Below, piece by piece: positions 6,487 to 14,628 of a stretch of DNA of 18,757 nt. The translations under genes and the position numbers were made by a program. Each line of letters starts with the position of its first letter. The first letter of the stretch is position 1. The stretch is from Marvinbryantia sp. (GTDB taxonomy: Bacteria > Bacillota > Clostridia > Lachnospirales > Lachnospiraceae), in NCBI GenBank assembly GCA_016297895.1, contig JAEDFS010000035.1:1-18757 (forward strand), given 5' to 3'. The notes under the pieces are model-generated. The model was not told the origin of the DNA. It made no database searches and saw nothing but the letters and a program-made list of their open reading frames with translations.

Positions 6487-7569
6487 ATGAATTACAAAAT
6501 TGCATTGATTCCAGGAGATGGAATCGGACCGGAAATAGTAAAAGAAGCAGTAAAGGTTCTGGACCGTGCGGGAGAAAAATTTGGGTTTTCTCTGGATTAC
6601 ACAAAGCTTCTTATGGGAGGCGCCTCCATTGATGTCCATGGGATCCCGCTCACCGATGAAACTGTTGCTTTGGCGAAGTCAAGTGATGCAGTGCTTATGG
6701 GATCCATCGGCGGAGACGCAAAGACTTCTCCCTGGTATCAGCTGGAGCCGTCCAAAAGGCCGGAAGCAGGACTTCTGAAGATTCGAAAGGAATTAAATCT
6801 TTTTGCAAATCTGAGACCGGCTTACCTGTATGATGAGCTGAAAGCGGCGTGTCCTCTGAGAGATGAGATCATAGGAAACGGATTTGACATGATGATCATG
6901 CGTGAACTGACAGGAGGACTGTATTTCGGCGAGAGAAAGACATTCGAGGAGAATGGGATCAAAAAAGCAATCGATACGCTGACCTATGATGAGAACGAGA
7001 TCCGCCGGATCGCAAAGAGAGGTTTTGATATCGCTATGAAGCGGAGAAAGAAAGTGACCAGTGTGGATAAGGCAAATGTTCTGGATTCCTCAAGACTCTG
7101 GAGAAGTGTTGTGGAAGAAGTGGCAAAGGATTATCCGGAGGTGACTCTGGAGCATATGCTGGTGGATAACTGTGCGATGCAGTTGGTGAAAGACCCGGGA
7201 CAGTTTGATGTGATCCTTACAGAGAATATGTTCGGAGACATTTTATCCGATGAAGCAAGCATGGTGACCGGATCGATCGGTATGCTTTCCTCTGCAAGTC
7301 TTAATGAAACAAAATTCGGACTTTATGAACCGAGTCATGGTTCCGCACCTGATATTGCGGGAAAAGATATTGCCAATCCCATTGCCACGATCTTATCAGC
7401 AGCCATGATGCTGAGGTTTTCTCTGGATCTGGATCAGGCAGCAGATGCGGTAGAACAGGCTGTGAAGCAGGTGTTAAAAGACGGATACCGAACCGGAGAT
7501 ATTATGTCAGAAGGATGCATTCAGGTCGGATGTACGAAAATGGGCGATCTGATTGCAGAGCGGATATAG
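6487..7569 (+). CDS. leuB: 3-isopropylmalate dehydrogenase
   Basis: LeuB oxidises and decarboxylates 3-isopropylmalate with NAD+ to 2-ketoisocaproate in leucine synthesis. The 360-residue protein has the N-terminal IPGDGIGPEIV and the substrate residues Arg100, Arg110, Arg139, Tyr146, Lys195, Asp227, Asp251 and Asp255, all in the order known for the family. The C-terminal NAD-binding loop is EPSHGSAPDIAGK. The ATG at 6487 is chosen because homology begins at MNYKIALIPGDG and GAAAGGG (6471-6477) lies upstream; an upstream GTG at 6454 falls in the hairpin. ilvD follows after 13 bases. leuA, leuC and leuD are not in this window. Confidence 0.96.
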   Translation: MNYKIALIPGDGIGPEIVKEAVKVLDRAGEKFGFSLDYTKLLMGGASIDVHGIPLTDETVALAKSSDAVLMGSIGGDAKTSPWYQLEPSKRPEAGLLKIRKELNLFANLRPAYLYDELKAACPLRDEIIGNGFDMMIMRELTGGLYFGERKTFEENGIKKAIDTLTYDENEIRRIAKRGFDIAMKRRKKVTSVDKANVLDSSRLWRSVVEEVAKDYPEVTLEHMLVDNCAMQLVKDPGQFDVILTENMFGDILSDEASMVTGSIGMLSSASLNETKFGLYEPSHGSAPDIAGKDIANPIATILSAAMMLRFSLDLDQAADAVEQAVKQVLKDGYRTGDIMSEGCIQVGCTKMGDLIAERI

Positions 7570-7582
7570 AAGGAGGATAAAA

Positions 7583-9244
7583 ATGAGAAGTGATGCGGTA
7601 AAGAAAGGGATGCAGCAGGCACCCCACAGATCGTTGTTTAATGCTCTTGGTCTGACAGAAGAAGAGATGAAGAAACCTCTGATAGGAATCGTAAATTCTT
7701 ATAACGAGATCGTTCCGGGTCATATGAATCTGGATAAAATTACTGAGGCGGTGAAGCTTGGCGTGGCACTGGCCGGCGGTGTTCCCAGAGAATTTCCGGC
7801 AATTGCTGTATGCGATGGTATTGCCATGGGACATGAGGGAATGAAATATTCTCTGGTTACCAGAGATTTGATTGCGGATTCTACCGAATGTATGGCAATG
7901 GCACATCAGTTTGATGCACTGGTATGTATACCAAACTGCGATAAAAATGTTCCCGGGCTTCTGATGGCAGCTGCAAGATTGAATATTCCTACTATATTTG
8001 TAAGCGGCGGTCCCATGATGGCCGGCCATGTGAAAAATCAGAAAAGAAGTCTTTCCAGCATGTTTGAAGCCGTGGGTTCTTATGCGGCTGGCACCATGAC
8101 AGAAGAAGACGTAAATGAATTTGAATGCAAGGTTTGTCCGACCTGTGGTTCCTGCTCCGGTATGTATACTGCCAATAGTATGAACTGCCTGACGGAAGCA
8201 CTTGGTATGGGGCTTCCGGGAAATGGTACGATTCCCGCAGTATATTCTGAGAGAATCAAACTGGCAAAGCATGCTGGAATGAAGATCATGGAACTTCTTG
8301 AGAAGAATATTCGGCCAAGAGATATTATGACAGAAAAAGCATTCCATAATGCTCTGACTGTAGATATGGCTCTTGGCTGTTCTACCAACAGTATGCTTCA
8401 TCTTCCGGCCATCGCTCATGAAGCCGGTGTGGAATTAAATGTAGATATTGCAAATGAGATCAGTGCAAAGACCCCGAACCTGTGTCATCTGGCACCGGCA
8501 GGTCCCACTTACATGGAAGACCTTAACGAAGCAGGCGGTGTCTATGCGGTGATGAACGAATTGAATAAGAAGGGACTCCTATATACAGATCTGATCACTG
8601 CCACAGGAAAGACGGTAAAAGAGAATATTGAAGGATGCGTAAACCGCAATCCGGAAGTGATCCGACCCATCGACCATCCCTATAGCGAGACCGGTGGAAT
8701 TGCCGTGTTAAAAGGAAATCTGGCACCGGATTCAGGCGTAGTAAAACGTTCTGCAGTAGCGCCGGAGATGATGGTCCATGAAGGACCGGCCCGTGTCTTT
8801 GACTGTGAAGAAGATGCCATCGCGGCAATCAAAGGCGGAAAGATCGTAGCAGGAGATGTAGTTGTGATCCGTTATGAAGGACCTAAAGGCGGACCAGGTA
8901 TGCGAGAGATGCTGAATCCTACATCTGCCATCGCAGGTATGGGACTTGGGTCCTCCGTAGCACTGATCACAGACGGACGTTTTTCAGGAGCATCCAGAGG
9001 TGCTTCTATCGGCCATGTATCACCGGAAGCTGCTGTGGGAGGTCCCATTGCACTTGTGGAAGAGGGCGACATTATTAAGATCAATATTCCGGAGAATACC
9101 CTTGATTTTGTTATTTCTGATGAAGAACTGGCAGCCAGAAAAGCAAAATGGCAGCCGAGAGAACCCAAGATCAAGACCGGTTATCTTACACGCTATGCCA
9201 AGATGGTAACATCAGGCAACCGGGGCGCAATTCTGGAAATGTAA
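7583..9244 (+). CDS. ilvD: Dihydroxy-acid dehydratase
   Basis: IlvD dehydrates 2,3-dihydroxy-acids to 2-ketoacids, the third shared step of valine and isoleucine synthesis. The 553-residue enzyme carries iron-sulfur ligands Cys119 (CIPNCDK) and the CPTCGSCSGMYTANSMNCL segment (Cys188, Cys191). Position 49 region reads VPGHMNLD as in the E. coli [4Fe-4S] enzyme, rather than the PCN/TCN motif that provides a third Cys in [2Fe-2S] types. This suggests an oxygen-sensitive cluster, in keeping with an anaerobe; cluster type is inference. GRFSGASRGASIGHVSPEA near the C-terminus is also conserved. The ATG at 7583 has an excellent AAGGAGG site; a TTG at 7553 would overlap leuB. ilvB follows after 18 bases. 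Confidence 0.97.
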   Translation: MRSDAVKKGMQQAPHRSLFNALGLTEEEMKKPLIGIVNSYNEIVPGHMNLDKITEAVKLGVALAGGVPREFPAIAVCDGIAMGHEGMKYSLVTRDLIADSTECMAMAHQFDALVCIPNCDKNVPGLLMAAARLNIPTIFVSGGPMMAGHVKNQKRSLSSMFEAVGSYAAGTMTEEDVNEFECKVCPTCGSCSGMYTANSMNCLTEALGMGLPGNGTIPAVYSERIKLAKHAGMKIMELLEKNIRPRDIMTEKAFHNALTVDMALGCSTNSMLHLPAIAHEAGVELNVDIANEISAKTPNLCHLAPAGPTYMEDLNEAGGVYAVMNELNKKGLLYTDLITATGKTVKENIEGCVNRNPEVIRPIDHPYSETGGIAVLKGNLAPDSGVVKRSAVAPEMMVHEGPARVFDCEEDAIAAIKGGKIVAGDVVVIRYEGPKGGPGMREMLNPTSAIAGMGLGSSVALITDGRFSGASRGASIGHVSPEAAVGGPIALVEEGDIIKINIPENTLDFVISDEELAARKAKWQPREPKIKTGYLTRYAKMVTSGNRGAILEM

Positions 9245-9262
9245 TGTTTGTAGGAGGTACTT

Positions 9263-10942
9263 ATGAAATTAAATGGATCACAGATCGTTATTGAATGTCT
9301 GAAAGAACAGGGTGTAGATACTGTGTTTGGATATCCGGGCGGTGCGATCTTAAATATTTATGATGAACTGTATAAACACAGCGATGAGATCACCCATATT
9401 CTTACTTCTCATGAACAGGGAGCATCTCATGCCGCAGACGGATATGCAAGGGCTACCGGAAAAGTAGGAGTGTGTTTTGCTACTTCCGGACCTGGTGCAA
9501 CCAATCTGGTAACCGGAATCGCAACGGCCTATATGGATTCCATTCCTGTCGTTGCCATTACCGCAAATGTCGGTGTTCCTCTTCTGGGAAGAGACAGTTT
9601 CCAGGAAATTGATATTACCGGTGTCACCATGCCGATCACAAAGCATAACTTTATTGTAAAAGATGTGACAAAGCTTGCAGATACTATCCGAAGAGCATTT
9701 CACATCGCACGGGAGGGGCGTCCGGGTCCGGTTCTGGTAGATATTCCGAAAGATGTGACTGCTGCGGTGACAGAATATAGTTATGTAAAGCCGGAACCGA
9801 TCGAACGGAAGACGGATTATATTAAGGAATCTGATCTGCAGGAAGCAGTGAAGCTTATCAACCACTGCAAACGTCCCTTTATCCTGGTAGGCGGCGGAGC
9901 CGTGATCTCCGATGCGGCAAAGGAATTAAGAGAATTTGCCGGAAAGGTGCATGCTCCGGTAGGCGATACTCTGATGGGCAAGGGTGCATTTGACGGTACC
10001 CATGAGTTATATACCGGTATGGCCGGAATGCACGGAACCAAATGTACGAATCTTGGAATCACCCAGTGTGATCTTCTGATCGCCATCGGTGCAAGATTCA
10101 GTGACCGTGTAGTGGGCAACGCAAAGAAATTTGCTTCCAGGGCAAAGATCATTCATATTGATGTGGATCCGGCAGAGATCAATAAAAATATTGTTGTGGA
10201 CTGCAGTATCCAGGGAGATGTGAGAGAAGTCTTAAGGAAACTGAATCCGATGATCGAGGATCACAATCATGAGGAATGGCTGGATAAGATCCGTGAGATG
10301 AAGAAAAAGTATCCGTTGAAATACTCACAGGAAGGCCTCACAGGTCCGGCTATCGTGGAGGAAATTTATCGTGCCACAAACGGAGATGCCATTATTGTGA
10401 CGGATGTGGGACAGCATCAGATGTGGGCTGCGCAGTATTACAGTTATAAAGAGCCCCATACACTTCTGACCTCAGGAGGGCTGGGAACCATGGGATACGG
10501 TCTTGGCGCTGCCATCGGTGCAAAAGTGGGAAGACCGGAAAAAACAGTGATCAACATTGCCGGAGACGGATGTTTCCGTATGAATATGAACGAGATCGCT
10601 ACAGCATCCCGTTTCAATATTCCGATCATTGAAGTTGTCATTAACAATCATGTACTGGGAATGGTTCGTCAGTGGCAGACTCTTTTCTATAAAGGAAATT
10701 ATTCCGCAACGATCTTAAATGACGGTGTAGATTTTGTAAAACTGGCGGAAGCTATGGGAGCGGTAGGAATCCGTGTTACCACAAGAGAGGAATTAAAGGA
10801 TGCTCTTGAAAAAGCGCTTTCTCTCGGAAGACCGGTGGTACTGGACTGTCAGATCGATAAGGATGACAAAGTATTCCCGATGGTTCCGGCAGGTGCTCCG
10901 ATTGAAGAAGTATTTGATCAGGATGATCTGGGAAAACAATAA
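9263..10942 (+). CDS. ilvB: Acetolactate synthase (acetohydroxyacid synthase), large catalytic subunit
   Basis: This ThDP- and FAD-dependent enzyme makes acetolactate or acetohydroxybutyrate, the first common step of branched-chain amino acid synthesis. The 559-residue protein has catalytic Glu51 in SHEQGASHAADGYARATGK and the ThDP/Mg motif GDG (434-436) to NN (461-462). It also has GARFSDRVVGN and GMVRQWQTLFY, typical of the anabolic AHAS class rather than catabolic AlsS. Its AGGAGG site is strong. The regulatory subunit gene ilvN, often immediately downstream, is absent: serC follows after 44 bases. A regulatory partner may be encoded elsewhere or the enzyme may work alone. ilvC is also not here. 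Confidence 0.96.
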   Translation: MKLNGSQIVIECLKEQGVDTVFGYPGGAILNIYDELYKHSDEITHILTSHEQGASHAADGYARATGKVGVCFATSGPGATNLVTGIATAYMDSIPVVAITANVGVPLLGRDSFQEIDITGVTMPITKHNFIVKDVTKLADTIRRAFHIAREGRPGPVLVDIPKDVTAAVTEYSYVKPEPIERKTDYIKESDLQEAVKLINHCKRPFILVGGGAVISDAAKELREFAGKVHAPVGDTLMGKGAFDGTHELYTGMAGMHGTKCTNLGITQCDLLIAIGARFSDRVVGNAKKFASRAKIIHIDVDPAEINKNIVVDCSIQGDVREVLRKLNPMIEDHNHEEWLDKIREMKKKYPLKYSQEGLTGPAIVEEIYRATNGDAIIVTDVGQHQMWAAQYYSYKEPHTLLTSGGLGTMGYGLGAAIGAKVGRPEKTVINIAGDGCFRMNMNEIATASRFNIPIIEVVINNHVLGMVRQWQTLFYKGNYSATILNDGVDFVKLAEAMGAVGIRVTTREELKDALEKALSLGRPVVLDCQIDKDDKVFPMVPAGAPIEEVFDQDDLGKQ

Positions 10943-10986
10943 TCAGAAAATATAAATTTTTCATGTGAGCAGTTGAGGAGGAAATT

Positions 10987-12069
10987 ATGAGCAGAGTTTA
11001 TAATTTTTCGGCAGGTCCGGCAGTATTGCCGGAAGAGGTATTGAAAGAAGCGGCTGAGGAGATGATGGATTATCGCGGATGCGGAATGTCCGTGATGGAG
11101 ATGAGCCATCGCTCCAAAGTATTTGATGACATTATCAGGGAAGCTGAGGCAGATCTTCGTGAGCTGATGCACATTCCGGATAATTACAAAGTACTTTTCC
11201 TTCAGGGAGGTGCATCACAGCAGTTTGCCATGATTCCTATGAACCTGATGAAGAATAAGGTCGCAGATTATATCGTAACAGGTCAGTGGGCTAAGAAAGC
11301 ATACGAGGAAGCAAAGAAATATGGAAAGGCGAACAAGATCGCTACTTCCGAAGATAAGACCTTTTCCTATATTCCGGATTGTTCCGATCTTCCGATCAGT
11401 GAAGATGCAGATTATGTATATATCTGCCAGAATAATACCATTTATGGTACCAAGTTCAAAGAACTTCCCAATACAAAGGGCAAGGTTCTGGTATCGGATG
11501 TGTCCTCCTGTTTTCTGTCTGAACCGGTGGACGTGACAAAGTATGGCATTATCTACGGCGGCGTACAGAAAAATATCGGTCCGGCCGGAATGGTGATCGT
11601 CATCATCAGAGAAGATCTGATCACGGAAGATGTACTTCCGGGAACTCCGACCATGCTTACTTATAAAACCCATGCAGATGCCGGGTCTCTGTACAATACT
11701 CCGAACTGCTACTGTATCTATATGTGCGGAAAAGTATTTAAATGGCTGAAAAAAATGGGCGGTCTGGAAGTGATGAAGGAACGCAATGAGAGAAAAGCCA
11801 AGATTCTGTATGATTTCCTTGACGAAAGCAAAATGTTCCATGGCACGGTAGAAAAGAAAGACCGTTCTTTAATGAATGTGCCTTTTGTAACCGGGGATAA
11901 AGAGCTGGATGCCAAATTTGTAGCAGAAGCAAAAGCAGCCGGATTTGAGAATCTGAAAGGCCACAGAAGTGTCGGCGGTATGAGAGCCAGCATTTATAAT
12001 GCAATGCCGGAAGAGGGCGTAAAGGCTCTGGTTGCATTTATGAAAAAGTTTGAAGAGGAGAATCAGTAA
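10987..12069 (+). CDS. serC: Phosphoserine aminotransferase
   Basis: SerC is a PLP-dependent class V aminotransferase that converts 3-phosphohydroxypyruvate and glutamate to phosphoserine, the second step of serine synthesis. The 360-residue protein begins with the family signature VYNFSAGPAVLPEEVL and has GGASQQF (74-80), Asp171 to contact the pyridine nitrogen, and the Schiff-base lysine Lys195 in YGGVQKNIGPAG. The C-terminal GHRSVGGMRASIYNA also matches the family. The start has a GGAGG site about 6 bases upstream. serA begins one base after its stop, so the two are coupled. No convincing promoter was found in the 44-base gap after ilvB, so it may be read from the upstream cluster. Confidence 0.97.
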   Translation: MSRVYNFSAGPAVLPEEVLKEAAEEMMDYRGCGMSVMEMSHRSKVFDDIIREAEADLRELMHIPDNYKVLFLQGGASQQFAMIPMNLMKNKVADYIVTGQWAKKAYEEAKKYGKANKIATSEDKTFSYIPDCSDLPISEDADYVYICQNNTIYGTKFKELPNTKGKVLVSDVSSCFLSEPVDVTKYGIIYGGVQKNIGPAGMVIVIIREDLITEDVLPGTPTMLTYKTHADAGSLYNTPNCYCIYMCGKVFKWLKKMGGLEVMKERNERKAKILYDFLDESKMFHGTVEKKDRSLMNVPFVTGDKELDAKFVAEAKAAGFENLKGHRSVGGMRASIYNAMPEEGVKALVAFMKKFEEENQ

Positions 12070-12070
12070 C

Positions 12071-13234
12071 ATGTTTCATTATCATTGTTTAAATCCCATT
12101 TCTCAGGTCGGCCTTGAGAATTTTACCGCACAGTATGTGCAGACGGACGTGGCAAATGACGCAGATGCCATTCTGGTCAGAAGTGCAGTCATGCATGATA
12201 TGGAATTGTCCGATAATCTGGAGGCAATTGCAAGAGCAGGTGCCGGTGTGAATAATATTCCTCTTCAGAAATGTGCGGAAAAAGGAATCGTTGTATTTAA
12301 TACACCGGGAGCAAATGCAAATGGAGTAAAAGAAGCAGTTCTGGCAGGACTTTTACTGGCCTCAAGAGATATTGTCGGGGGAATCAACTGGGTACAGTCA
12401 GAACGTCAGAATGAGCTGATTGCAAAAGCTGCAGAGAAAGAAAAGAAAAACTTTGCGGGCTGCGAGATCAAGGGTAAGAAGCTGGGAATCATCGGACTTG
12501 GAGCAATCGGTGTTCTGGTAGCCAACGCAGCAATCCATCTCGGAATGGAAGTTTATGGATATGATCCCTATATTTCAGTGGATGCAGCCTGGAATCTTTC
12601 CAGAAATATTAAGCATATTACAGAAGTAGATGAGATCTATCGCGAATGTGATTATATTACGATTCATGTGCCGCTGCTGGAGAGTACGAAAAAAATGATC
12701 AACAGTGATGCGATCGCAAAGATGAAGGACGGTGTTGTGCTGCTCAATTTTGCGAGAGATCTGCTGGTTGATGAAGAGGCTGTCATTGACGCTCTTCGTA
12801 CAGGAAAAATGAAAAAGTATGTCAGTGATTTTCCGAATCACACCACAGCCGGTGAAAAAGACTGTATCGTGATTCCTCATCTTGGAGCGTCGACGGTCGA
12901 GTCAGAGGATAACTGTGCGGTGATGGCTGTCAAAGAGCTGATGGATTATATGGAAAACGGAAATATCAAAAATTCTGTTAATTATCCAAACTGTGATATG
13001 GGAACATGCAAGGGTGTATGCCGAATTGCAATCAATCACAGAAATATCAAGAACATGATCGGACAGTTTGCTTCCGTATTGGGTGAGGCAGATATGAACA
13101 TTGCCAATATGGCAAATCAGAGTAAGGGAGAATACGCATATTCTCTGTTTGACCTGGATACACCGATCAATCAGGAGACCGTGGAAAAGATTAAAATGAT
13201 CGACGGTGTGCTGAAGATCCGTGTCCTGAAATAA
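12071..13234 (+). CDS. serA: D-3-phosphoglycerate dehydrogenase, short ACT-containing form
   Basis: SerA oxidises 3-phosphoglycerate to 3-phosphohydroxypyruvate with NAD+. The 387-residue protein has a D-2-hydroxyacid dehydrogenase core (1-305) with the Rossmann motif GLGAIG (142-147), Arg229 in NFARD and His270 in IPHLGAST, and a C-terminal ACT-like domain (about 318-387), which in this family often senses serine. The usual catalytic Glu, found in a DVFxxEP motif, is not evident; the site reads VSDFPNHTTAG. The chosen ATG at 12071 lies one base after serC, with AGAGGAG in the serC end as ribosome binding site. The serC-serA pairing makes the serine-pathway role secure despite the odd active site; the core is shorter than that of E. 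coli SerA (410). Confidence 0.93.
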   Translation: MFHYHCLNPISQVGLENFTAQYVQTDVANDADAILVRSAVMHDMELSDNLEAIARAGAGVNNIPLQKCAEKGIVVFNTPGANANGVKEAVLAGLLLASRDIVGGINWVQSERQNELIAKAAEKEKKNFAGCEIKGKKLGIIGLGAIGVLVANAAIHLGMEVYGYDPYISVDAAWNLSRNIKHITEVDEIYRECDYITIHVPLLESTKKMINSDAIAKMKDGVVLLNFARDLLVDEEAVIDALRTGKMKKYVSDFPNHTTAGEKDCIVIPHLGASTVESEDNCAVMAVKELMDYMENGNIKNSVNYPNCDMGTCKGVCRIAINHRNIKNMIGQFASVLGEADMNIANMANQSKGEYAYSLFDLDTPINQETVEKIKMIDGVLKIRVLK

Positions 13235-13242
13235 AAATGATT

Positions 13243-13274
13243 TGCACCGGTTTTTGGCCGGTGCATCTTTTTTT
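13243..13274 (+). terminator. Intrinsic terminator after serA
   Basis: TGCACCGG (13243-13250) pairs perfectly with CCGGTGCA (13258-13265), followed by a T-rich tract to 13274. It separates the yajC-to-serA region from the DUF1015-glgB-csoR unit. Confidence 0.9.
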
Positions 13275-13296
13275 ATCTGACAAAATGTGGTAAACT
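13268..13296 (+). promoter_or_regulatory. Candidate extended -10 promoter for the DUF1015 unit
   Basis: TG-G-TAAACT (13288-13296) is an extended -10 of the same form as the one before hisH. The -35 window 17 bases upstream is only a T run (13268-13273) shared with the preceding terminator, so the promoter would rest on its extended -10. Predicted start is near 13303. Confidence 0.4.
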
Positions 13297-13329
13297 GTTT
13301 TTAACGAGAACGAGTACAAGGAGAGAAAG

Positions 13330-14580
13330 ATGGCCATTATAAAGGCGTTTTACGGAATACGACCAAGACGGGATCTGACAGAGCGAATAGCTGCACTTCC
13401 CTATGATGTATACAGCAGCAGCGAAGCAAGAAAAGAAGTGGAACGGGAGCCTCTCAGTTTTTTAAAGATCGACCGTGCGGAGACTCAGTTTGAGGAGGGT
13501 ACAGATATGTATGCTCCGGAAGTTTATCAAAAAGCCCACGATACACTGTGGAATATGCTGGAGGAAGGACTTTTTGTAAAAGAGGACAGGCCCTGTCTTT
13601 ATCTTTACGAATTGACAATGAACGGACGCGCCCAGACAGGATTGGTTGCCTGTGCTTCTGTGGACGATTATCTGAACGGTGTGATCTGTAAGCACGAGAA
13701 TACCAGGGAGGAGAAAGAACTGGACAGGATCCGTCATGTAGATGTATGCAATGCCCAGACAGGTCCAATTTTTCTGGCGTATCGAAGGAATGCGGTTATC
13801 CGGGAGTATATGGAGACTGCAAAGAAAGAAGAGGCTGTCTTTGATTTTACGTCACCGGACGGCATTCGTCATCGTGGATGGAAAATTGAGGAGACAGGTA
13901 TGATCGAAAATATTTGTCAGGCGTTTTCCGCTGTCCCCAGAATCTATATCGCAGATGGACATCATCGGGCTGCTTCTGCAGTGAAAGTATCCTTAAAACG
14001 ACGAAAACAGGCAGAGGAAAAAGGGGCTGCGAAGGAAAAGGAATATGATTATTTCCTTTCCGTTCTGTTTCCGGAGGAAGAGCTTCAGATCATGGATTAT
14101 AACCGTGTTGTTACGGACAGAAATGGCATGAAACCGGAAGAACTTCTGGAAAAATTGGAAACGGTTTGTAAAATAGAAAAAATGAACGGGACGGAAGTTC
14201 CGGAAACCCCATCAGAAAAGGGAGCCATGCGGATGTATCTTGATGGTTCCTGGTATACCCTCGTTATCCGGGAAGAATACAAGTCTTCAGATCCGGTAGA
14301 GGGTTTAGATGTTTCGATTCTCCAGAAGAGAATACTGGAGCCGTTTCTTGGAATCATAGATCCAAAGACGGACCAAAGGATACGGTTTGTCGGGGGAATC
14401 AGAGGAAAAGAAGAACTGAAAAAAATGGCGGATGCATGTCAGGGGGTGGCATTTGCCATGTATCCTACTTCCATGGAGGAATTATTTGCAGTGGCGGATG
14501 CAGGGAAGCTGATGCCTCCAAAGTCAACCTGGTTTGAACCCAAGCTTCGGAGCGGACTGTTTATTCATGAACTGCAATGA
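13330..14580 (+). CDS. DUF1015 family protein (serine-cluster associated, ParB/SerK-like motif)
   Basis: I recognise this 416-residue protein as a DUF1015 family member of unproven function. Family landmarks are IKAFYGIRP at the start, KHENT (121-125), YIADGHHRAASA (206-217) and PPKSTWFEPKLRSGLFIHEL at the end. The DGHHR motif resembles the phosphate/nucleotide-binding GxHR-type motif of the ParB/sulfiredoxin fold, which includes the free serine kinases SerK and SbnI; that comparison is from memory. It has no signal peptide or membrane helix and should be cytoplasmic. It follows serC-serA after a terminator and a probable promoter, and no serB is present, so a role in serine or phosphoserine metabolism is an inference. 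Its AAGGAG site is well placed. The family call is firm, the function open. Confidence 0.85.
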   Translation: MAIIKAFYGIRPRRDLTERIAALPYDVYSSSEARKEVEREPLSFLKIDRAETQFEEGTDMYAPEVYQKAHDTLWNMLEEGLFVKEDRPCLYLYELTMNGRAQTGLVACASVDDYLNGVICKHENTREEKELDRIRHVDVCNAQTGPIFLAYRRNAVIREYMETAKKEEAVFDFTSPDGIRHRGWKIEETGMIENICQAFSAVPRIYIADGHHRAASAVKVSLKRRKQAEEKGAAKEKEYDYFLSVLFPEEELQIMDYNRVVTDRNGMKPEELLEKLETVCKIEKMNGTEVPETPSEKGAMRMYLDGSWYTLVIREEYKSSDPVEGLDVSILQKRILEPFLGIIDPKTDQRIRFVGGIRGKEELKKMADACQGVAFAMYPTSMEELFAVADAGKLMPPKSTWFEPKLRSGLFIHELQ

Positions 14581-14628
14581 TCAAAATGGAGTAGTAAAAG
14601 GATGAAGAATGATTGGAGGGTGCTGTAA

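Noticed and set aside
7502..8419. 305-codon minus-strand open frame across leuB and ilvD
   Set aside because: It lies opposite two well-supported genes, spans their junction, and shows no family features.
10913..10956. Possible promoter before serC (TTGATC and CAATAA, or TATAAA)
   Set aside because: The -10 is poor for the first pairing and there is no -35 for the second.
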